From Chloroflexota bacterium (GTDB lineage Bacteria; Chloroflexota; Anaerolineae; UBA4142), in the NCBI GenBank assembly GCA_016199405.1, contig JACQGS010000114.1, forward strand, positions 1-30,828: 30,828 nucleotides of DNA, written 5' to 3'. A model generated the notes under the pieces. The model worked only from the letters and a program-made list of their open reading frames with translations. It made no database searches and was not told where the DNA came from. Each line of letters begins with the position of its first letter. Positions within the stretch are counted from its first letter, which is position 1. Both the position numbers and the translations under genes were made by a program. Shown one piece after another: positions 24,881 through 30,828 of the stretch.

Positions 24881-26584
24881 TTACTCGAGCCAGGTCCGGT
24901 CCAGTTTCACCACTCGATAACGATCCTGTCTAAAATTCTGCACTCTTTTGGCGGACGCGTGATTGTCCTGCACGTACTTTTCACCGACGAAGGCGAACAG
25001 ATGCATCGGTTCGATGTACTCAATCAACTTGAGGTAGATCTCTTTGCGTTTGTTCACATCGGCGGTTTTCAGACCTTGATCCAGCATCTCGTCAATCTTG
25101 GGATCGCGCAACTGGGGAATGTTCTGCGTATTGGTTGAGCGCAGTTGTTCGAACATGCCGGATGGGTCGCAATCCTCAGACTGGGAATTCCAGAGCGTCG
25201 TCTGGTAATTGCCCGGCCAGAGATACTGATTGTAGAACGTGTTCAGCTCGTAGATCTTGAGGTTGGCTTTGATGCCGACTTTTTGCAGCTCACCCTGCAT
25301 GACCTGAGCGAAGAATTCGTTGAACTGTCCATTCGGAAAGTCCAACTCGACATTCTTGCCGGTCTTGGCATCGTTCAAAATCCCATCTCCATCGGTGTCC
25401 TTGTATCCCGCAGCTTCCCACAATTGTTTGGCTTTAGGTAGGTCGTAAAGGTACTTTTTCGAAGCCGCCGGCACGTACAGCCAGCCCTTGGGAGACAGCC
25501 ACGAGGTTTCCATATTGTATTTGCCGGTCGCATCAATGCCCTTCAGGATGGCTTCCTGATTGAGCGCATAGCGCATCGCCTCACGGAATTTGACGTCGGA
25601 GGTGGGACCGGCTTTGCTGACGTTAAAGACGAGACCTTCCACGCGGCAGCTCGCCCAGTCAAACATGTTGTATTTTTCCGAGATGCGTTTGACCTGATCC
25701 GGGGGAACGTTATCCATCACCTGAACGCTGCCGGCTTCCAGCTCCAGGATGCGGGTCGCTGGCTCGGAAATAAAGCGGAACACAACTCTGTCCAGGCAGA
25801 CTTCGCCGCCCCACCAACTGGTGTTGGGCGCCAGAACAAGGCGATCGTCGGTGACGAATTCGACGAATTTGTACGGACCGGTGCCGGCCAGATTCTTGCC
25901 CACGAAATCGCGGGACGGGTTCTCCCTCAGCACTTTCGGGCTGATCATCGAAAACGCAATGTCGGCAAGCTCGCTCAAGAACGTCGCGCGTACCTCTTTG
26001 CGTTTCAAAACGACGGCGGTCTCATTGGGTGTCTCGACTGTGACACCCTGAAACGCGCGGTTGAGCGACGCCGTGCTTTGACCCTGCACGCGCTCGACGT
26101 TGGTTTTGACCGCATCGCTGTTAAAGGCAGTGCCGTCATGAAACTTGACGCCGCTGCGGAGGGTGAAGGTGTAGGTCAGCCCGTCCGCCGAAATGTCCCA
26201 TTTGGTCGCGAGGTAGGGTTGAAACTCGGATTTGCCGGGGAGTGGTGGCGTGATCAGTTGGTCGTAGATTTGGTTGAGCATGCGGCGGGCATTGGCAGAC
26301 CCGGCGCCAATCTGTGGATCGGTACTGGACGGATTCGCCAGCGCCGCGTAGGTGAGCGTTCCGCCCTTCTTGGGGCATTTAAAGTTGCCCGACTCGACCG
26401 ACGTGGCTACCGTCGCGGTCGGCGCGGCTGGTGCCGTAGTCGGCGCGGTGGTCGCCTTGGGCAGGACCTGCGTCGCCGCTGGCGGCGCGGTGGTTGGCGC
26501 TGCCGCGGGGGCGCAAGCGGCAGTTACGGCAACGGTGAGCATTACTACCGCGATAGTAATGAACTGCGTTCTTGAAGCGAACAT
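24881..26584 (-). CDS. ABC transporter substrate-binding lipoprotein, family 5 (peptide/opine/nickel type)
   Basis: A 567-residue SBP_bac_5 protein. Residues 1-24 are a lipoprotein signal with TAAC and Cys24; residues 25-70 are an Ala/Pro/Thr-rich linker. The binding domain has the family motifs LRSGVKFHDGTAF and LAGTGPYKFVEF. The ATG at 26584 follows GGAGGAG at 5 nt. It is encoded directly after permeases B and C, so it is the receptor for that transporter. It is only distantly similar to the binding protein at 2113, so the two should take different ligands. Confidence 0.95.
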   Translation of the reverse strand: MFASRTQFITIAVVMLTVAVTAACAPAAAPTTAPPAATQVLPKATTAPTTAPAAPTATVATSVESGNFKCPKKGGTLTYAALANPSSTDPQIGAGSANARRMLNQIYDQLITPPLPGKSEFQPYLATKWDISADGLTYTFTLRSGVKFHDGTAFNSDAVKTNVERVQGQSTASLNRAFQGVTVETPNETAVVLKRKEVRATFLSELADIAFSMISPKVLRENPSRDFVGKNLAGTGPYKFVEFVTDDRLVLAPNTSWWGGEVCLDRVVFRFISEPATRILELEAGSVQVMDNVPPDQVKRISEKYNMFDWASCRVEGLVFNVSKAGPTSDVKFREAMRYALNQEAILKGIDATGKYNMETSWLSPKGWLYVPAASKKYLYDLPKAKQLWEAAGYKDTDGDGILNDAKTGKNVELDFPNGQFNEFFAQVMQGELQKVGIKANLKIYELNTFYNQYLWPGNYQTTLWNSQSEDCDPSGMFEQLRSTNTQNIPQLRDPKIDEMLDQGLKTADVNKRKEIYLKLIEYIEPMHLFAFVGEKYVQDNHASAKRVQNFRQDRYRVVKLDRTWLE

Positions 26585-26670
26585 AGCTTCTCCTCCATTT
26601 GGTCTTCTATGCCGGACGGAGCACTCTGCACGCGGCCGGCGGATTTTGATAAAGTCGAGTTGGAGTTTTG

Positions 26671-26700
26671 GTTGACGAATCCACCTCCTTTGGGGTCAAC
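26671..26700 (-). promoter_or_regulatory. Inverted repeat with ribosome-site-like core in the leader of the binding-protein gene
   Basis: In the 153-nt gap before the binding-protein ATG, the mRNA strand reads GTTGAC, 18 bases, GTCAAC, with AAAGGAGGTGG between the arms. No start codon stands at the right distance from this ribosome-like site. It may be a leader structure or a relic of a lost small frame; no function is claimed. Confidence 0.25.
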
Positions 26701-26737
26701 GCTTATCGAATCGTGCCGAAATGTCCATGCTGATCGC

Positions 26738-27649
26738 CTACCGCTCGCGCATCCGCGGGTCGAACGCGTCGCGAATCGCATCGCCGATAAAGTTGAGGCA
26801 CAGCACGGTCAGCAAGATCGCCATACCCGGGAAGAACATAATGTGGGGCGCTTCGTACAGGTTAAAGCGACCCTCACTGATCATCGCGCCCCATTCGGGC
26901 GTTGGCGGCTGTGCGCCCAGTCCCAGAAAACTCAAGGACGAGGCGGACAGGATGACGCTGGCGACGCGCAGCGTTGTGACCACGATGAGCGGCGCGAGCG
27001 CGTTGGGCAGGATGTGCCGGAACATTATGCCTGCGTCAGGCACTCCACTCGCGCGCGCCGCCGTGACGAAATCCTGCTCTCGCAATGAGAGCGTATTTCC
27101 GCGCGCCACGCGCGACATGCCCGGCAGCGCGTAAACGCTGAGCGCGAGGAGGACATTGAACAAGCCCGGTCCCAGGATCGCGACGATCAAGATGGCAAGT
27201 AAAATCCCGGGAAAAGCCATAATGACCTCGATTACGCGCATGATTACATTGTCAACCAGCCCGCCGAAATAGCCGGACGCTAGTCCCAACGTCACACCCA
27301 CCGCCGCGCCAATCACGACGGCGAGTAATCCGACGGTGAGCGAGACGCGCGCACCGTAGAGGACCCGGCTGAAAATGTCTCGTCCGCCGCGATCCGTTCC
27401 AAAGATGTGCTGCGGGCTGGGACCCTGTAGCCGCTCCGACAGGTTTTGGACCGTTGGATCGTAGGTGGTGAGCAGGGGCGCAAAGATAGCCGCCAGAATA
27501 ATCGCAAGCAGAACGAACGCGGAGATAACGGCGGCTTTGTTCTTCCGCAGTTGCACAAAGGCGCGGTACCATTCACTGCGTCCCTGCACATGCAAGGTTT
27601 GTGCTTGCTGTGATTCCCGAATGCCGGTCATAGATGCGCTGGTTTCCAT
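26738..27649 (-). CDS. ABC transporter permease, DppC/OppC type
   Basis: A 303-residue inner-membrane permease with about six membrane segments and the N-terminal OppC-type region (RSEWYRAFVQLRKNKAAVISAFVLL). The ATP-binding-subunit contact loop is clear: REQDFVTAARASGVPDAGIM followed by RHILPNALAPLIV. It is paired with permease B. The frame is open 28 codons upstream, but the ATG at 27649, 10 nt after the permease B stop, gives the usual N-terminus. Confidence 0.94.
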   Translation of the reverse strand: METSASMTGIRESQQAQTLHVQGRSEWYRAFVQLRKNKAAVISAFVLLAIILAAIFAPLLTTYDPTVQNLSERLQGPSPQHIFGTDRGGRDIFSRVLYGARVSLTVGLLAVVIGAAVGVTLGLASGYFGGLVDNVIMRVIEVIMAFPGILLAILIVAILGPGLFNVLLALSVYALPGMSRVARGNTLSLREQDFVTAARASGVPDAGIMFRHILPNALAPLIVVTTLRVASVILSASSLSFLGLGAQPPTPEWGAMISEGRFNLYEAPHIMFFPGMAILLTVLCLNFIGDAIRDAFDPRMRER

Positions 27650-27659
27650 GATGGTTCGC

Positions 27660-28622
27660 TCATTCAAGGCGGATGCGCGGGTCAACGTAGGCGTACAGAA
27701 TATCTGCCGCCAGGTTCCCGAGCACAAAGGCAAATGCCGTGATCAGGACGGTTGCCTGAACGACCGGATAGTCGCGCCCGGAAATCGCGTCCACGGTGTA
27801 CCGCCCAATGCCGGGCCACGCGAAAACGCTTTCGATGATGAACGCGCCAGACAGCAAGCCGCCGAGCTGAATGCCCAGTATGGTGATGACGGGGATCAGA
27901 GCATTTTTCAGAGCGTGCCGATAGACCACGATCCTTTCGTGCAGACCCTTGGCTCGCGCGGTCGTAATATAGTCCTGTCGCAGCACGTCGAGCATGCCGC
28001 TGCGCATCAGCCGTGCTACCAGCGCGGCAGGGATGACGCCGAGCGTGACAGCCGGCAAAATGAGATGCCGCCAGCTTTCCAGCTCCCACAGCGGTCCGCC
28101 GCGGCCCGAGATCGGCAGCCAGTGCAGATGCAGACCAAAGAGCAACATCAGCAGAAACCCGAGCCAAAAGCCAGGCATCGAGACCCCGATGAGCGCGACC
28201 AGCATACTGCCGTGGTCAAACCATGTATTGTGCCGGCGCGCCGAGATGATGCCTGCCGGTATGCCGATCACATACGAGATCATCAGCGCCACGATTCCCA
28301 GTTCCAGGGTGTTCGGCAGTCGTTGCAAGAGGTCCTCGCGGATCGGCTGGTTCGTCCGGATCGAGCGCCCGAAATCGAGCTGGACGAATTTCACCACGAA
28401 ATCTGCAAATTGCTCGTAGAGCGGACGCGTCAGACCCAGTTCCTGACGCAGCCGCTCGCGCGTGAACTGTGCATCCGGTCCAGATCCTCCCAGTTCGTCG
28501 GGCGGAACGAGCAGAATGATCGGATCGCCAGGTGCTGCCCGCAGGACGATAAATACCAGCAAGAGCGTTCCGATCATGACAAACACCGATGCGATCAATC
28601 GCTTGGCGATGAATCTAGCCAT
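27660..28622 (-). CDS. ABC transporter permease, DppB/OppB type
   Basis: A 320-residue inner-membrane permease with the typical OppB start (a first membrane segment ending in LRAAPGDP), about six membrane segments, and the coupling loop RQDYITTARAKGLHERIVVY followed by RHALKNALIPVIT. It ends YVDPRIRLE as in the family. The ATG at 28622 follows GAGGAG. With permease C and the binding protein at 24881 it forms an importer lacking only the two ATPases, which are not in the window. Confidence 0.95.
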   Translation of the reverse strand: MARFIAKRLIASVFVMIGTLLLVFIVLRAAPGDPIILLVPPDELGGSGPDAQFTRERLRQELGLTRPLYEQFADFVVKFVQLDFGRSIRTNQPIREDLLQRLPNTLELGIVALMISYVIGIPAGIISARRHNTWFDHGSMLVALIGVSMPGFWLGFLLMLLFGLHLHWLPISGRGGPLWELESWRHLILPAVTLGVIPAALVARLMRSGMLDVLRQDYITTARAKGLHERIVVYRHALKNALIPVITILGIQLGGLLSGAFIIESVFAWPGIGRYTVDAISGRDYPVVQATVLITAFAFVLGNLAADILYAYVDPRIRLE

Positions 28623-28631
28623 ACGCGCTCC

Positions 28632-30068
28632 TCACGCACGCTCGGAACTCGGCCGCCGCGATTCAGTGTGCGCCGGCGAACCCGCCTTATCTCCTCTTGG
28701 ACGCTGCCCTGGCGAATGGCGCATGCCACCCCAGAAACCTGAATCACTCAATTCCCACGTCCCGCGGAGTTTACCCAGGACATAGGTCAGGTCGGAGGGA
28801 AGAACGGACAAGAGCCGGCGGATCCAGAGACTGTGAACCAAGAAATAGATAATCTCCCAAATCCAACGATTGCGTCGCCGTGTCCACAAAGCGCGGGCGT
28901 CCAGCGAAAACGACCCATAACATGGGGCGGCCAACCCGTCCGCCTGACGCCGGGCAATGACCGAGTATGCTTCGCGGTACTTGATGCGCACGCGTAGCGG
29001 GTGATCCTTGCGCAAACCTCTGCGAGGATCAACGGAAGCGTGCCACTCCCCAACGATGACGCCAGCCCGAACTGCTCCCTCCATTGCCTGGATGCCCTGG
29101 GCAGAGCGAAGAAAGGCAAAGGATTGTTTGCCGGGCCCAGTGTCGCCCACCGTGATATCCGCCAGCACCGATAACAGGTCGGGACACGCCGAACAACCCT
29201 CGGCGTGATAGAGCAAATTCATGCGGTAGACGTCGTGCCCAAAACGTTTGCTCGTGCTCTTGCGCTCTCCGTTCTGCAGTCGGGCGTTTGCGCCGGTTCC
29301 GTCCGCGGCACGATACGCGAACTCCACGATTTGGGCTGGATCGGTGATGCCCATGCCGCGCAGCAGATAATCAGTGCCTTCGGGATACCAGTTTCCGCCG
29401 CAGGCGATGCCGATCACGAGCGGGATCTTGTCTTGCCATGCAGGCTCAGCCTGCTGCAATTTGCGTAGACCGCTGACGTGACAACCGGCACCCACCAGAA
29501 TGTAACGCCCAGCGCGCCCGCGCAATTCTCGGAGAGTATCGGCGATTGAAACGAGCGAATGCTTGGAGCGAGTCGTCTTGAGAATCTCCTCACGCGTGCG
29601 CACCAGTTTCGGCTTGGCGCGCCAGGGCTGTTCTTCGTCAAATCCCGCCACGAGCGCGCCGTCGAATTGTCCGCTTGATAGCAGGTGAATGAGCAAGCCG
29701 GTGACCAGCCCACCGCCCGACGTGGTCTGCCAGATTGCCTCATCGGCGATATGTCCAATAAAGCCTTTGAGCGCCACCCCGCCCAAATCCCAGCGATCGA
29801 GTGTCTTGCCAAACTGCCACGCGGACAATTCCGCGTAATCTACCCCGCGTTCCGGACACGCCGCGACGCACAAGCCGCAGCTCGTACATTCGGTCCCCGC
29901 CACCAGATGCGGCTCCGGATTTGCCGCGTCCATCCGAATGCACGAGACCGGACATGCGCCGGTGCAGACGCCACAGCGGACGCAGATGCCGGCGGAGATC
30001 ACATCCGCCCTCAGCCGCTCGAAATGCAACGGCGGGAACGAGAGCGTTGGCTTGGATAGGGCAAACAT
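28632..30068 (-). CDS. Coenzyme F420 hydrogenase/dehydrogenase beta-subunit family protein with two 4Fe-4S clusters (copy 2)
   Basis: A 478-residue paralogue of the protein at 14657. Two ferredoxin clusters are visible: C29/32/35/39 and C61/64/67/71. The FrhB domains follow with QTTSGGGLVTGLL (about 114-126), VGAGCHVSGLRK (C196), ACGGNWYPEG (C223), and C292xxC295 before ADITVGD. As in copy 1 the family PCQ motif is GCH, and a long tail (about 130 residues) follows. The ATG at 30068 lies 3 nt after the aminotransferase stop without a clear ribosome site, so it is probably coupled to it. A redox partner role for the pathway is likely; the acceptor is unknown. Confidence 0.88.
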   Translation of the reverse strand: MFALSKPTLSFPPLHFERLRADVISAGICVRCGVCTGACPVSCIRMDAANPEPHLVAGTECTSCGLCVAACPERGVDYAELSAWQFGKTLDRWDLGGVALKGFIGHIADEAIWQTTSGGGLVTGLLIHLLSSGQFDGALVAGFDEEQPWRAKPKLVRTREEILKTTRSKHSLVSIADTLRELRGRAGRYILVGAGCHVSGLRKLQQAEPAWQDKIPLVIGIACGGNWYPEGTDYLLRGMGITDPAQIVEFAYRAADGTGANARLQNGERKSTSKRFGHDVYRMNLLYHAEGCSACPDLLSVLADITVGDTGPGKQSFAFLRSAQGIQAMEGAVRAGVIVGEWHASVDPRRGLRKDHPLRVRIKYREAYSVIARRQADGLAAPCYGSFSLDARALWTRRRNRWIWEIIYFLVHSLWIRRLLSVLPSDLTYVLGKLRGTWELSDSGFWGGMRHSPGQRPRGDKAGSPAHTESRRPSSERA

Positions 30069-30071
30069 TGG

Positions 30072-30800
30072 CTAATTCAATCTGGTTTGTTCCAGTTCTG
30101 TCAGAGCCGCGTCCATCGCCCCGTTCAGTTCGTCAATTTCCCCGCGCGTCATCGCCATAGAGGGGGTAATGCGCATTTCGTCGCCGCCTCCACCTTCCAT
30201 CGGTCCGCCGCTGGCTGAGACGATCACGTGGCGATCGAGCAAGAGCTTGGAGAGCCGGCGCGCGAACTGGGTTTCCGGCGCGAACGGGGTTTTGCCGCGG
30301 CGGTCTTTGACAAACTCGACGCCAATCTGCAAGCCGTACCCGCGCACATCACCGATGCTCGGATGTCCTTCTGCCAAATCGACCAATTGTCCCTTGAGAT
30401 ATTTCCCCTGTTCGCGTGCGGCGGTGACCAGATCCTCTCTTTCGATCACATCCAGCACGGCATTGCCGACCGCGGCGGCGAATGGATTGGCGCTGAACGT
30501 ATGACCGTGGTGAAAGCGCCCGCTGAATTTTTCCATCAAAACATCAATGACCTTTTGGGAGACGATCATCCCTCCCAGCGGGCAGTATCCTCCGCTCGCG
30601 CCCTTGGCGAAGGTGATGATATCTGGCGTCACGCTCCAGTGATCAATGGCAAAACGCTTGCCCGTGCGCCCGAACGCGGTCTGCACTTCATCGGCGATGA
30701 GCAAGATGTCATAGCGGTCGCAGATCTCGCGGATGCGGCGAAAGTAATCCTCGGGGGGAATTTGACCAATGCGCGAAGAACCTGTAATCGGTTCAGCAAT
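30072..30800 (-). CDS. Class III aminotransferase (5' part missing)
   Basis: The C-terminal half of a PLP-dependent omega/acetylornithine-type aminotransferase. Visible marks are IAEPITGSS, then RIREICDRYDILLIADEVQTAFGRTGK, the PLP lysine in FAKGASGGYCPLGG, and HGHTFSANPFAAAVG, with a normal C-terminus ending in TRLN. The frame is open to the window edge, but from about 30800 outward the encoded residues (HLCKRS) no longer fit the family, where AA(V/I)I is expected before AEP. The gene may be broken there by a mobile element. The substrate could be a beta-alanine-, 4-aminobutyrate- or taurine-like amine. Confidence 0.85.
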   Translation of the reverse strand: MAEPITGSSRIGQIPPEDYFRRIREICDRYDILLIADEVQTAFGRTGKRFAIDHWSVTPDIITFAKGASGGYCPLGGMIVSQKVIDVLMEKFSGRFHHGHTFSANPFAAAVGNAVLDVIEREDLVTAAREQGKYLKGQLVDLAEGHPSIGDVRGYGLQIGVEFVKDRRGKTPFAPETQFARRLSKLLLDRHVIVSASGGPMEGGGGDEMRITPSMAMTRGEIDELNGAMDAALTELEQTRLN

Positions 30801-30828
30801 AGACCTCTTGCATAAGTGCGCGATAATA
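30801..30828. mobile_element. Possible tip of an insertion sequence at the right edge
   Basis: The last bases, AGACCTCTTGCATAAGTG and onward, resemble the terminal repeats of IS5-type elements as I remember them (GAGACCTnTTGCA-like). The junction coincides with the point where the aminotransferase frame loses its family match. Only 28 bases are visible, so this is tentative; an assembly join would look similar. Confidence 0.35.

Noticed and set aside
27465..28742. Plus-strand open frame (425 codons) opposite both permease genes
   Set aside because: It runs across two well-defined permease genes on the other strand and encodes a polar, low-quality sequence without domains.
1..30828. CRISPR arrays, tRNA or rRNA genes
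   Set aside because: No regularly spaced repeats, cloverleaf-like sequences or rRNA signature segments were seen by eye.

Overview
The window reads as a stretch of a free-living bacterial chromosome or contig, moderately GC-rich. The two transporter lipoproteins have long Ala/Pro/Thr-rich linkers behind the lipobox, and there are FrhB-type and luciferase-like (LLM) flavoenzymes and a UGSC-type selenoprotein. Together these suggest an uncultured Chloroflexota lineage, but this is an inference from style and no marker gene here proves it. No rRNA, tRNA or CRISPR array was seen.

Layout. (A) 1-4602, minus strand: a small operon transcribed leftward. A GntR/FCD regulator is followed by an extracellular solute-binding lipoprotein, a UGSC-family selenoprotein and an argininosuccinate-lyase-like enzyme cut by the left edge. 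The selenoprotein has an in-frame UGA (Sec90 in a U-G-A-C motif) followed 18 nt later by a compact hairpin that fits a bacterial SECIS. It would otherwise be annotated as two unrelated ORFs or as a pseudogene. (B) 4603-8519: a scarred junction. It holds a palindromic candidate operator, a complete IS630-type insertion sequence (28-bp inverted repeats, TA on both sides), a truncated yifB/comM gene with its own promoter, a second diverged yifB fragment, and two strong terminator hairpins. (C) 8520-30828, minus strand: a tightly packed run of 19 co-directional genes, many with 0-13 nt gaps or start/stop overlaps. In transcription order: class III aminotransferase (partial), FrhB-type iron-sulfur flavoprotein 2, oligopeptide-type permeases B and C, solute-binding lipoprotein, NAD-dependent epimerase-like protein, two small membrane proteins, DUF1028 protein, ThDP enzyme, M14 metallopeptidase, class I aminotransferase, cupin, FrhB-type iron-sulfur flavoprotein 1, SDR, M24 metallopeptidase, LLM oxidoreductase, aldehyde dehydrogenase, and a TcuA-like FAD dehydrogenase. 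The right edge may carry the tip of another insertion element that breaks the aminotransferase.

Working together (inference). Block C looks like a catabolic or salvage pathway for an imported peptide- or amino-acid-like compound: uptake (permeases plus binding protein), hydrolysis (M14, M24, perhaps DUF1028), deamination (two aminotransferases), carbon-carbon chemistry (ThDP enzyme), and oxidation (SDR, aldehyde dehydrogenase, FAD dehydrogenase, LLM). The two FrhB-type proteins would be the low-potential electron carriers. No ATPase subunits for the transporter are present. Block A is a second, separately regulated uptake and lyase module with a selenoenzyme. The substrates of both blocks cannot be read from sequence.
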